Below are positions 1 to 10,535 of a stretch of 64,000 nt of DNA, one piece after another. The stretch's first letter is position 1; the number at the start of each line of letters is the position of its first letter. Origin of the DNA: CAWCKS01 sp963763485 (GTDB lineage: Bacteria > Pseudomonadota > Alphaproteobacteria > Rhizobiales > Xanthobacteraceae); the NCBI GenBank assembly GCA_963763485.1, contig CAVXOW010000008.1, forward strand, positions 1,116,001 through 1,180,000. Direction: 5' to 3'. Below the pieces are notes generated by a model. That model searched no databases and was not told the origin of the DNA. It worked only from the letters and a program-made list of their open reading frames with translations. The position numbers and the translations under genes are program-made.

Positions 1-1
1 T

Positions 2-721
2 CCCGGCGTCGAGCGGTTGCAGGAGGAAGTCGCCACGCTGTTTCCGAAGGCGCGCAGCATGGTGCTGTCGAGCGACCTCATCACTTCGCTGGAGATCATG
101 CGCGAGGAACTGAATTCGATCGCCGAGGGCCGCGTCGACATTGTCATCGGCACGCAGCTCGTGGCGAAGGGTCACCATTTTCCGCGATTAAATCTGGTCG
201 GCGTGATTGATGCCGATCTCGGGCTCGGCAACGGCGATCCGCGCGCCGCCGAGCGCACCTTTCAACTGCTCAACCAGGTGATCGGGCGGGCCGGGCGCGA
301 GGAAGGCCGCGGCGTCGGCTATCTGCAAACCCATCAGCCCGAACACCCCGTGATGCGGGCGTTGATCGTTGGCGATCGCGAGGCGTTCTACGCGAGCGAA
401 ATCGCGGCGCGCGAGCGCACCGGCTATCCGCCGTTCGGGCGGCTCGCGAGCCTGATCGTCTCGGCCGGCGACCGGCCGAGTGCGGAAGGGTTCGCGCGGC
501 GGCTTGCGGCCACCGCGCCTGTCGATGATCGCGTAAAAGTGCTGGGGCCGGCGGAGGCGCCGCTCGCGGTGGTGCGCGGGCGCTACCGGTACCGGCTGCT
601 GGCGAAGTCGACGCGCAACTTCGACCTGTCGGCCTACATTCGCGATTGGCTGGCCCATGGCCCGAAGACCAAAGGCAACCTGAAGCTCGAAGTCGACATC
701 GACCCCCAAAGCTTTTTGTGA
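2..721 (+). CDS. priA: Primosomal protein N' (PriA helicase), 3' part only
   Basis: The frame is already open at the left edge, so the 5' part of the gene lies outside the window; about 239 C-terminal residues are present. It reads as the C-terminal half of PriA, the superfamily 2 DNA helicase that restarts stalled replication forks. Visible landmarks are the stretch DIVIGTQLVAKGHHFPRL, an aspartate-rich DADLGLGNGDPRAAERTF segment, and QVIGRAGREEGRG (helicase motif VI with its arginine finger), followed by the C-terminal domain with ERTGYPPFGRLASL. The gene ends with DIDPQSFL, as is usual for PriA. It is followed by an inverted repeat and then by the convergent rlpA-type gene. Identification is firm; only the start is missing. 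Confidence 0.93.
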   Translation, partial: PGVERLQEEVATLFPKARSMVLSSDLITSLEIMREELNSIAEGRVDIVIGTQLVAKGHHFPRLNLVGVIDADLGLGNGDPRAAERTFQLLNQVIGRAGREEGRGVGYLQTHQPEHPVMRALIVGDREAFYASEIAARERTGYPPFGRLASLIVSAGDRPSAEGFARRLAATAPVDDRVKVLGPAEAPLAVVRGRYRYRLLAKSTRNFDLSAYIRDWLAHGPKTKGNLKLEVDIDPQSFL

Positions 722-770
722 CTGCGAGCGCTCGCTTTCCGCGTTCGCGCGATACGAACGTTCGCAGTCA
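719..770 (+). terminator. Imperfect inverted repeat after priA, possible terminator
   Basis: The 12 bases at 719-730, which include the priA stop codon, pair with 759-770 with one mismatch. A self-complementary GCGAGCGCTCGC lies inside the left arm at 724-735. There is no T-run, so a Rho-independent role is uncertain. It lies between two convergent genes, where a shared terminator would be expected. Confidence 0.35.
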
Positions 771-805
771 CATCGAGGCTTTGAGGGATCGAGGCCGTTA
801 GGCCG

Positions 806-1288
806 TCAGGAGACGATTTCCGCCGTCACCCGGCCGACGCCAGGGAGGCCGATAGCACGGGCCGCCCCGGTCGAGAGGTCGAGCACCCGGCCGCGGATGA
901 ACGGGCCGCGGTCATTGATGGTGACAACCACGCTGCGATCACCGTGGGTCACGCGGACCTTGGTGCCGAATGGCAGGGTGCGGTGGGCGGCGGTCATCGC
1001 GCTTGGGTTCATGCGCTGGCCCGACGCCGTGCGGCTGCCGAACTCGTTGCCGTAAAACGACGCGATGCCCGAGAAGGTCCGTCCGGTCGCGGCGGTTGTC
1101 TTGCTTGTCTCCGCGGAGGCCTGCGCATTGTTCCAGTCATGATGGTGGTGATGCGCATGGTGCCTGTGGTGCTCCCGCGCCGCGCTGGGTGCGGTCTGCC
1201 AAGCTAGTGTGGCAGCCGCCGCGGCTGCCGTGAGTGTTGCTCGAAACGCATAGGCACCCGCCTTAGTATTCGTAGTCTTACTGTACAT
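806..1288 (-). CDS. rlpA: RlpA-like septal ring lytic transglycosylase (double-psi beta-barrel)
   Basis: A 160-residue exported protein with an N-terminal hydrophobic signal region (about residues 15-37, ending in APSAA). A histidine-rich linker follows at about residues 40-50, and then a C-terminal double-psi beta-barrel domain from about residue 73. The barrel shows GIASFYGNEFGSRTASGQ, LPFGTKVRVTH and VVTINDRGPFIRGRVLDLS, which are the RlpA family core. Family members cut or bind peptidoglycan lacking stem peptides and act in the envelope at division sites. The SPOR domain found in some RlpA proteins is absent. It is convergent with priA and divergent from the ATP synthase operon. The His-rich run is unusual and could bind metal; that is inference. 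Confidence 0.85.
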   Translation of the reverse strand: MYSKTTNTKAGAYAFRATLTAAAAAATLAWQTAPSAAREHHRHHAHHHHHDWNNAQASAETSKTTAATGRTFSGIASFYGNEFGSRTASGQRMNPSAMTAAHRTLPFGTKVRVTHGDRSVVVTINDRGPFIRGRVLDLSTGAARAIGLPGVGRVTAEIVS

Positions 1289-1948
1289 TCACTGTCCCTT
1301 TTGAACGTATCTCCAGTCTGTGTGACTGAATAGATTCGCCCCGTCCCCGAGGTAGGCGCGGGTTCACAGTGGAATGGGGCAGGAAAGTGACCTTCAAAAA
1401 TTGTTCCATCACGCTCACATTTGTGGCGCGTGATGACGGAGCTCATGGATATTTGACGAATATTCTATTTCAACGTTTTTTTAACTGCCAGATCGGGTCG
1501 AATACTTATCTCTTAAGTGAATCTTACTCATTTGAAGAATAGTTGAATTTTACTGGATTCAAGGGGAGCCATGCAGCGGGCGCTGCATCCCTCTGACTGA
1601 GCCGGGACGCTGCAACGAGTTTCAGGGCATCGCCTGGAGGAGGGGACCGTCTCGGCGGGATGGCGCAGGCGGCGAAGGCCAGTTGTTCATCTGCCCTCGC
1701 TGGCGCGCCAGCAGCAAAAGGTCAGCGTGCGCGACGATTTCACGCGTGTTGATATGCGAGAGGTGATCGCGCAAGTCGCCGGACGCCGTGTTGCACCGCT
1801 ACGTTCACTATGTTAGCAAACCCGCGATTTCCCGCCCCGTCCGGGCGCGGCCGAGCCGGCAGAAATCGAAGTCCCGCAATTACAAGGACTTAGCGCCGCA
1901 TCGCTGCGACGTTTTGCCTTGCGAGTTCAAGACACTGAAGAGCGCATC
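1289..1948. other. Long divergent intergenic region between rlpA and atpH
   Basis: About 660 bases with no convincing gene. The first part (about 1440-1560) is clearly AT-rich and probably carries promoter elements; the rest is GC-rich. Open frames of 80-85 codons occur here, but they have no recognisable protein features and skewed composition. The region must contain the promoters of rlpA (leftward) and of the atpHAGDC operon (rightward). A perfect 18-bp palindrome lies at 1571-1588. Confidence 0.6.
1571..1588. repeat. Perfect 18-bp palindrome upstream of the ATP synthase operon
   Basis: ATGCAGCG-GG-CGCTGCAT: two 8-bp arms separated by two bases, about 360 bases upstream of atpH. It looks like a dimeric regulator site or a small hairpin. 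No regulator can be assigned. Confidence 0.4.
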
Positions 1949-2508
1949 GTGGCAGGAGAAAATCCGACCGTCTCGGGAGTGGCTGGTCGCTATGCGACCG
2001 CATTATTCGAGCTCGCCAGAGACGAAAGAACCGTTGATGTGGTGAAGTCCGATCTTGATCGGTTCGATGCCATGGTTGCTCAGAGCACTGATCTCGGCCG
2101 TCTGGTCAGAAGCCCGGTCTTTTCGGCTGAGGAGCAGCTGAAGGCGCTGAGCGCGATCCTCGATGCGGCACAGCTGACCGGGACTGCGGCAAAATTCCTG
2201 AAGGTACTCGCCGTCAATCGTCGCCTGTTCGTTGTGAGCGACGTGATCAAGACGTTCGGTGTGCTGGTGGCGGCATTCAAGGGTGAAGCGACGGCCGACG
2301 TCACCGTCGCCGAGCCGCTGAGCGACAAGAATCTCGACGCGCTGAAGACGGCGCTGAAGTCGGTGACCGGCCGGGAGGTGTCGCTGAACGTCAGGATTGA
2401 TCCCGCCATCATCGGCGGGCTCATCGTCAAGGTCGGAAGCCGAATGGTCAACTCCTCGCTCCGCACCAAACTCAATTCGATCAAGAACGCCATGAAAGAG
2501 GCCGGCTG

Positions 2509-2509
<1 letters not shown>
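1949..2509 (+). CDS. atpH: ATP synthase F1 delta subunit
   Basis: Delta (OSCP-type) subunit of F1F0 ATP synthase, which links the alpha3beta3 head to the peripheral stalk at the inner membrane. The GTG at 1949 is preferred to the in-frame TTG at 1919. It has GAAGAG six bases upstream (1937-1942), and it gives a 186-residue product starting VAGENPTVSGVAGRYATALF, the length and opening normal in Bradyrhizobium. The C-terminal family signature is IIGGLIVKVGSRMVNSSLRTKL. It is the first gene of atpHAGDC and its TGA overlaps the atpA ATG (ATGA at 2507-2511), indicating translational coupling. As usual in alphaproteobacteria, the F0 genes are not in this operon. Confidence 0.95.
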
Positions 2510-4044
<1,535 letters not shown>

Positions 4045-4068
4045 CGCGAACGGCGGAGTTAGAAGGTC

Positions 4069-4935
4069 ATGGCATCCGTCAAGGATTTGCGCGTTCGGAT
4101 CGCTTCGGTGAAATCCACCCAGAAGATCACGAAAGCGATGCAGATGGTCGCCGCAGCCAAGCTGCGCCGTGCGCAAACGGCCGCCGAGAGTGCGCGACCC
4201 TATGCAACGAAGATGGCGGAGGTGATTGCCAACATCGCTGCCGGAATGTCGGGCGGCGAGGCGCCGCCGCTGCTGGCCGGCAACGGCAAGGATCAGAAGC
4301 ATCTGATCGTCGTTGCGACCTCCGATCGTGGCCTCGCCGGCGGCTTCAATTCGGGTATCGTGCGCGCCGCGCGGGAACGGATCGCCAGTCTGGTCGACCA
4401 GGGCAAAGAGGTGAAGATCATCACCATCGGCCGCAAGGGGCGCGATCAGCTGCGTCGACAGCATGCGCCACGCCTCGTGCAGAATTTCGAGCTCGGCGTG
4501 AAATCGGCGACAACGGCGCAGGTGCGCCCGATGGCCGAGAAGATCGTCGATATGTTCGTGACCGGCGAGACCGACGTCGTATGGCTGGTGTCGAGCCGCT
4601 TCAAGTCGGTCGTTACGCAAACGCCGACGATACGCCAGCTCATTCCCGCCACGGTCGAAAAGAGCGACTCCAAGAGCGTCGCGTTCTACGATTACGAACC
4701 GGACGAAACGACAATCCTTGAGACGTTGCTGCCGCAGAACATCGGCGTGCAGATTCTCTCCGCGTTGCTCGAAAATCAGGCGGGCTTCTACGCCGCGCAG
4801 ATGACCGCGATGGACAATGCGACGCGCAATGCCGGCGACCTCATCAATGCACTCACCGTTCAAATGAACCGTACCCGTCAGGCGCAGATCACCAAGGAGC
4901 TGATCGAGATCATCTCCGGTGCGGCCGCCGTTTGA
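4069..4935 (+). CDS. atpG: ATP synthase F1 gamma subunit
   Basis: The central rotor shaft of F1, 288 residues. The start MASVKDLRVRIASVKSTQKITKAM and the C-terminal coiled-coil segment MDNATRNAGDLINALTVQMNR are the two parts of the long antiparallel coiled coil that runs through the alpha3beta3 ring. The C-terminal motif NRTRQAQITKELIEIISGAAA is the family signature. It lies between atpA and atpD in the same orientation with short spacers, as expected for a single transcript. Confidence 0.97.
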   Translation: MASVKDLRVRIASVKSTQKITKAMQMVAAAKLRRAQTAAESARPYATKMAEVIANIAAGMSGGEAPPLLAGNGKDQKHLIVVATSDRGLAGGFNSGIVRAARERIASLVDQGKEVKIITIGRKGRDQLRRQHAPRLVQNFELGVKSATTAQVRPMAEKIVDMFVTGETDVVWLVSSRFKSVVTQTPTIRQLIPATVEKSDSKSVAFYDYEPDETTILETLLPQNIGVQILSALLENQAGFYAAQMTAMDNATRNAGDLINALTVQMNRTRQAQITKELIEIISGAAAV

Positions 4936-4957
4936 TCAGCCGAGGAAGAAACCAGCC

Positions 4958-6431
<1,474 letters not shown>

Positions 6432-6433
6432 CC

Positions 6434-6844
6434 ATGGCCACGTTCCATTTCGAGCTCGTCTCGCCGGAGAAGATCGCGTTCTCTGGTGAAGTCGACCAGG
6501 TGGATGTACCCGGCGTTGAAGGCGACTTCGGCGTTCTTGCCGGCCATGCGCCCGTGATCGCCACGGTGCGCCCGGGCATCATGTTCGTTACCACCGGCGA
6601 CAAGAAGGAGCAGTTCGTCGTGCTCGGCGGACTTGCTGAAGTATCTGCGGCTGGCCTCACGGTGCTCGCCGATGTCGCAACCTCGGTCGACGAGCTTGAT
6701 CGAGGCGCCTTCGCCCAGGCCATCGAGCAGATGCAAGCCGACATCGCGCGCGCAGTCGAAGGCGATGGGCTCGATCGCGAAATCGCCCGCCTCGATCATT
6801 TCAAGGCGATCCAGCAGCACCTCGAAGGGACTGCACTGCACTAG
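6434..6844 (+). CDS. atpC: ATP synthase F1 epsilon subunit
   Basis: Epsilon subunit of F1, 136 residues. The N-terminal beta-sandwich is recognisable from FHFELVSPEKIAFSGEVDQV and GVEGDFGVLAGHAPVIATVRPG; the C-terminal part is the regulatory helical hairpin. The ATG follows the atpD stop after two bases, so it is the last gene of the atpHAGDC operon. A short perfect stem-loop overlaps its stop codon. Confidence 0.96.
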   Translation: MATFHFELVSPEKIAFSGEVDQVDVPGVEGDFGVLAGHAPVIATVRPGIMFVTTGDKKEQFVVLGGLAEVSAAGLTVLADVATSVDELDRGAFAQAIEQMQADIARAVEGDGLDREIARLDHFKAIQQHLEGTALH

Positions 6845-6879
6845 CGGCGGTATTGGCCAGCTCGCGAGATCCCGCCGCT
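6843..6879 (+). terminator. Stem-loop at the end of the atp operon
   Basis: AGCGGCGG (6843-6850) pairs perfectly with CCGCCGCT (6872-6879) across a 21-base loop that contains the small palindrome CTCGCGAG. There is no T-tract, so this may be a Rho-assisted terminator or a transcript-stabilising hairpin. Confidence 0.35.
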
Positions 6880-7017
6880 CAAGCACCTGTTTGTCGCGGG
6901 CCTCGTCGACCACCGGTCCCCACTAACGCCTTGTTTGCGCTTTATGAATCGCGCCATTCGTGGTGCCTTTCGGTTGACCAGGTTCTGAAACAAGTGGTTC
7001 ATAATACGAACATTGAG

Positions 7018-7034
7018 ACGTTTGTTGCAAACGT
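7018..7034. promoter_or_regulatory. Putative operator palindrome upstream of the RpiR-type regulator
   Basis: ACGTTTG-TTG-CAAACGT is a perfect 7-bp inverted repeat with a 3-base centre, nine bases before the GTG start at 7044. A second, shorter dyad (GTTC-N7-GAAC, 6997-7011) lies just upstream. RpiR-family proteins bind as dimers through an N-terminal HTH, so autoregulation of the downstream operon from this site is a reasonable inference. Confidence 0.5.
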
Positions 7035-7043
7035 TCGCGCCCA

Positions 7044-7952
7044 GTGGTTCAATCCCTGCCGATGCAACGGCCGTCCTCTTTCGACTCGCGCCTGAAGGCC
7101 GCCTTCGACCAGCTGTCACCGCAGCTGAAGGAGGCGGCACGCTGGGTGATCGATCACCCCGACGACGTCGCGTTGCTGTCGACCCGCGAGCAGGCCCGCC
7201 GCGCCGGCGTTACGCCCGCGACCATGACGCGCCTTGCGCAGCGGCTCGGGCTCGCAGGCTATGACGGCGTCCGTGCGCTCTATGCCGACGCCGTGCGGCA
7301 GCGGCCCGAGAGTTATCGCGGCCGCGCCGAAGAGCTCCTGATCCGGCGCGAGACCGAAGGCGACCCGGCGCTGATCCAGGATATTTTTGCGTCGCTGACC
7401 CAGCACTTGCACCACCTGTCATCGCCCGAGGCCGTCGGCCGTTTCACCGCGGCTGCTGACAGGATTGCGGCCGCCGAGCGTGTGTTCTGCATCGGGCTGC
7501 GCTCGAGCTTCGCCGTGGCCTACATCTTCCACTACGTCCGCTCGCTGTTCGGCTCGAAGTCGGTACTGGTCGACGGCTCCGGCGGCAGCGGCATCGACAC
7601 GCTGCGGACCATCGGCAAGGATGATGTCCTGCTCGCGATCTCGGTGCGGCCTTATGTCCGCCACACCCTCGAAGCTGTGCAATACGCTTCCGATCGCGGC
7701 GCAAAAATCATCGCATTGACTGACAGCGAAGTGTCGCCACTCGCAGCTGTCGCGACAGACATGATTCTGGTGCGCACCGAGACGCCGTCATTCTTTCATA
7801 CGATGGCGCCGGCGTTTGCCGCGGTAGAATGTCTTGCGGCGCTGGTCGCGGCGCGGCGCGGACCCGACGCGCTGGCGGCGCTGGAAGCGAGTGAACGCCA
7901 GCTCGAAGACTTCGGCATCTATCACCAGCCGCGTCGCAAAGGATCGTCATGA
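7044..7952 (+). CDS. MurR/RpiR family transcriptional regulator (HTH + SIS domain)
   Basis: A 302-residue regulator from the GTG at 7044; an in-frame ATG at 7062 would give 296. Residues 12-85 form the HTH_6 DNA-binding domain (LLSTREQARRAGVTPATMTRLAQRLG). Residues about 135-275 form a SIS sugar-phosphate-type binding fold (AERVFCIGLRSSFAVAY, DVLLAISVRPYVRHTLEAVQ, GAKIIALTDSEVSPLA). Its stop overlaps the ATG of the aminotransferase gene (ATGA at 7949-7952). The regulator, the aminotransferase and the TAXI-TRAP transporter genes therefore look like one unit, and the regulator probably controls them in response to the transported compound or a derivative. The ligand cannot be named from sequence. 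Confidence 0.88.
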   Translation: MVQSLPMQRPSSFDSRLKAAFDQLSPQLKEAARWVIDHPDDVALLSTREQARRAGVTPATMTRLAQRLGLAGYDGVRALYADAVRQRPESYRGRAEELLIRRETEGDPALIQDIFASLTQHLHHLSSPEAVGRFTAAADRIAAAERVFCIGLRSSFAVAYIFHYVRSLFGSKSVLVDGSGGSGIDTLRTIGKDDVLLAISVRPYVRHTLEAVQYASDRGAKIIALTDSEVSPLAAVATDMILVRTETPSFFHTMAPAFAAVECLAALVAARRGPDALAALEASERQLEDFGIYHQPRRKGSS

Positions 7953-9274
7953 CGCACGTATTGCACCGATCGATTGGCCACGACTATCCGCTCGCCGTCT
8001 CCGGCGACGGCATTTTCATCCGCGATTCCTCAGGCAAGGAATACATCGACGCATCGTCCGGCGCCGCGGTGTCCTGCCTCGGCCATTCCAATGCCGAGGT
8101 GCGCGCCGCGATGCACGCGCAGCTCGACAAGCTTGCCTTCGCGCACACCAGCTTCTTCACGTCGGAAGTGGCCGAACAGCTCGCCGATGATCTTGTCGCG
8201 CACGCGCCTGCAGGGCTGAACCACGTGTTCTATGTCAGCGGTGGTTCGGAGGCGGTCGAGGCGGCGCTCAAACTTGCGCGTCAGTACTATGTCGAGCGCG
8301 GCGACACCAAGCGCAAATATCTGATCGCGCGGCGGCAGAGCTATCACGGCATCACGCTGGGTGCGCTGGCGATCGGTGGCCGCGCGCAGCAGCGCGAAAA
8401 ATTCGCGCCGTTGCTGATCGAGACCCATCATGTCGCGCCGGTATACGAATATCGCGAGCGCCGCGCGGGCGAGACGCCGGAGATCTACGGCGAGCGGCTC
8501 GCGAAGGAACTTGAAGCCAAGATCGACGAGCTCGGCGGCGAAAACGTTATCGCCTTCATCGCGGAAACGGTTGTCGGTGCAACACTGGGCGCCGCGCCTG
8601 CCGTTCCAAATTATTTCAAGCGGGTCCGCGAGATCTGCGACCGCCACGGCATCCTGTTGATTCTCGACGAGGTCATGTGCGGCATGGGCCGCACCGGCAC
8701 GCTGCACGCCTGCGAGCAGGAAGGCATCAGCCCCGATATCATGGTGATCGCCAAGGGCCTTGGCGGCGGTTACATGCCGATCGGCGCGATGCTGTTGCAG
8801 AAGAAGCTCTTTGATGTGATCGCCAAGGGCTCCGGCGCGTTCCAGCACAGCCACACCTATATGGGCCATCCGCTCGCCTGTGCCGCGGCGCTCGCGGTCC
8901 AGCAGGTGATCCGGCGCGACAACCTGCTGGCCAATGTCCGCCGGCAGGGCGCGCTGCTGGCGCGCCGCCTGCAGGAGCGCTTTGGCAATCATCCGTTCGT
9001 CGGCGATGTCCGCGGCCGCGGGCTGTTCCAGGGCGTCGAGCTGGTCGCCGACCGCGGCACCAAGGAACCATTCGATCCCGCGCGCAAGCTCAATGCGCTG
9101 GTCAAGAAGGAAGCGATGAAGCGCGGGCTGATGATCTACCCGATGGGCGGCGCGGCCGATGGCGTCCGCGGCGATCACGTGCTGCTGGCGCCGCCTTTCA
9201 TCCTGACCGACGCGAATGTCGACGCCATCGTCGAGCGCCTTGGCGAGGCGATCGACGCCGCCACCGCAAGCTGA
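7949..9274 (+). CDS. Class III PLP-dependent aminotransferase (aspartate aminotransferase family)
   Basis: A 441-residue fold-type I, class III aminotransferase. It transfers an amino group, usually from an omega- or alpha-amine, to a keto acid using PLP. Seen are the phosphate-binding region YVSGGSEAVEAALKLAR (from about residue 95), SYHGITLGAL, the cofactor aspartate in LILDEVMCGMGRTGT (D240) and the Schiff-base lysine in VIAKGLGGGYMPIGA (K269). Length is normal. It is coupled to the regulator upstream and is followed 33 bases later by the TAXI binding-protein gene. The context suggests it handles the amine or amino acid brought in by that transporter; beta-alanine, taurine, GABA and similar substrates all fit, and none can be chosen. 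Confidence 0.88.
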   Translation: MTHVLHRSIGHDYPLAVSGDGIFIRDSSGKEYIDASSGAAVSCLGHSNAEVRAAMHAQLDKLAFAHTSFFTSEVAEQLADDLVAHAPAGLNHVFYVSGGSEAVEAALKLARQYYVERGDTKRKYLIARRQSYHGITLGALAIGGRAQQREKFAPLLIETHHVAPVYEYRERRAGETPEIYGERLAKELEAKIDELGGENVIAFIAETVVGATLGAAPAVPNYFKRVREICDRHGILLILDEVMCGMGRTGTLHACEQEGISPDIMVIAKGLGGGYMPIGAMLLQKKLFDVIAKGSGAFQHSHTYMGHPLACAAALAVQQVIRRDNLLANVRRQGALLARRLQERFGNHPFVGDVRGRGLFQGVELVADRGTKEPFDPARKLNALVKKEAMKRGLMIYPMGGAADGVRGDHVLLAPPFILTDANVDAIVERLGEAIDAATAS

Positions 9275-9307
9275 CCCAATTTAACCGTGGAGTAGAGGGA
9301 GACCACC

Positions 9308-10282
9308 ATGACGCAGTTCATCGCACCGAAAAGCCTTGCCGCAGCCGCGCTGCTTGCGCTCACGACTTATGCGGCGCCGGCAGCGGCCCAGCAGCGCTTC
9401 ATCACGATCGGCACCGGCGGCGTGACCGGTGTCTACTACGCGGTCGGCGGCGCCATCTGCCGGCTGATGAACAAGGATCGCCAGAAGACCGGCCTCCGCT
9501 GCTCGGTCGAATCGACCGGCGGCTCGGTTTTCAATGCCAACGCGATCAAGACCGGCGAACTCGATTTCGGCATGGCGCAGTCGGACATCCAGTACAACGC
9601 CACCAAGGGCGACGGCCAGTTCAAGGACAAGGCTGATCCGGACCTGCGCGCGGTGTTCTCGGTGCATCCCGAGCCGTTCACCGTGCTGGCGCGCAAGGAC
9701 GCCGGTGTCACGCAGTTCGCCGACTTCAAAGGCAAGCGCTTCAACGTCGGCAATCCCGGCTCCGGCACGCTGTCGTCGATGGAAGAGCTGTTGAAGCAGA
9801 TGGGCTGGACCAAGGCGGACTTTTCGATGGCCGCCGAGCTGAAGGCCGACGAGCAGGGTACTGCGCTGTGTGACAACAAGATCGACGGCTTCTTCTATGG
9901 CGTCGGCCATCCCTCCGCTGCGATCCAGGATCCGACTACGGCCTGCGGCGCTAAACTGATTCCGCTCACCGGCGCCGCAGTCGATGCACTGATCAAGGAC
10001 CATTCGTACTATGCCAAGGCGACGATTCCCGGCGGCATGTATGCCAACAATCCCAACCCGACCGAGACCTATGGCGTGCTGGCAACGCTGATCACCTCGG
10101 CGAAGGTCAGCGACGACACCGTCTATGCGCTGGTGAAGGCGGTGTTCGACAATTTCGACGAGTTCAAGAAGCTGCACCCGGCCTTCGCCAATCTCGATCC
10201 GGCGAAGATGGTCAAGGACGGCCTCTCGGCGCCGCTGCATCCCGGCGCGGCGAAGTTCTACAAGGAGAAGGGCTGGATGTGA
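9308..10282 (+). CDS. TAXI family TRAP transporter solute-binding protein
   Basis: A 324-residue periplasmic protein with a signal peptide of about 27 residues (LAAAALLALTTYAAPAAA, then QQRFITIGTGG). The TAXI signature follows: TIGTGGVTGVYYAVGGAICRL, LDFGMAQSDIQYNA, VGNPGSGTLSSMEELL, and DGFFYGVGHPSAAI near residue 195. TAXI proteins bind small organic acids or amino acids and hand them to a fused DctQM permease; that permease gene is the next one downstream, after a repeat element. An AGAGGGAGACC ribosome site precedes the ATG. Confidence 0.92.
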   Translation: MTQFIAPKSLAAAALLALTTYAAPAAAQQRFITIGTGGVTGVYYAVGGAICRLMNKDRQKTGLRCSVESTGGSVFNANAIKTGELDFGMAQSDIQYNATKGDGQFKDKADPDLRAVFSVHPEPFTVLARKDAGVTQFADFKGKRFNVGNPGSGTLSSMEELLKQMGWTKADFSMAAELKADEQGTALCDNKIDGFFYGVGHPSAAIQDPTTACGAKLIPLTGAAVDALIKDHSYYAKATIPGGMYANNPNPTETYGVLATLITSAKVSDDTVYALVKAVFDNFDEFKKLHPAFANLDPAKMVKDGLSAPLHPGAAKFYKEKGWM

Positions 10283-10315
10283 GGTTTGGTCGCGCGACCT
10301 TTCGTGGCGCTCTGA

Positions 10316-10483
10316 CTATCCTCCCCCGCGTAGCGAAAGCGGAGCGGGGGAGGGGGACCGCCCGCAGGGCGGTGGAGGGGGCGCGTTTAGTCGGTGCTGC
10401 TCGCACAATTGACTCGGAGGTCGGGACTGCCCCCACCACCATGCTTCGCATGGTCCCCCTCCCCCGCAAGCGGGGGAGGATAG
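10316..10483. repeat. MITE-like palindromic element (168 bp, 14-bp perfect terminal inverted repeats)
   Basis: CTATCCTCCCCCGC (10316-10329) is repeated as its exact inverse complement at 10470-10483. The interior carries G-rich and C-rich inverted blocks (GGGGGAGGGGGACCG and its counterpart near 10454-10469), so the whole element can fold into one long hairpin. It lies between the binding-protein and permease genes of one transporter and may alter their relative expression. It has no coding content. Confidence 0.7.
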
Positions 10484-10535
10484 GCAAGCCGCCGCGCTCT
10501 TCAAGCACGACAATCCATCACGTCAGGGGGACGCG

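Noticed and set aside
4919..4957. Earlier start for atpD
   Set aside because: It overlaps the end of atpG and lacks conserved residues; the ATG at 4958 has a good ribosome-binding site.
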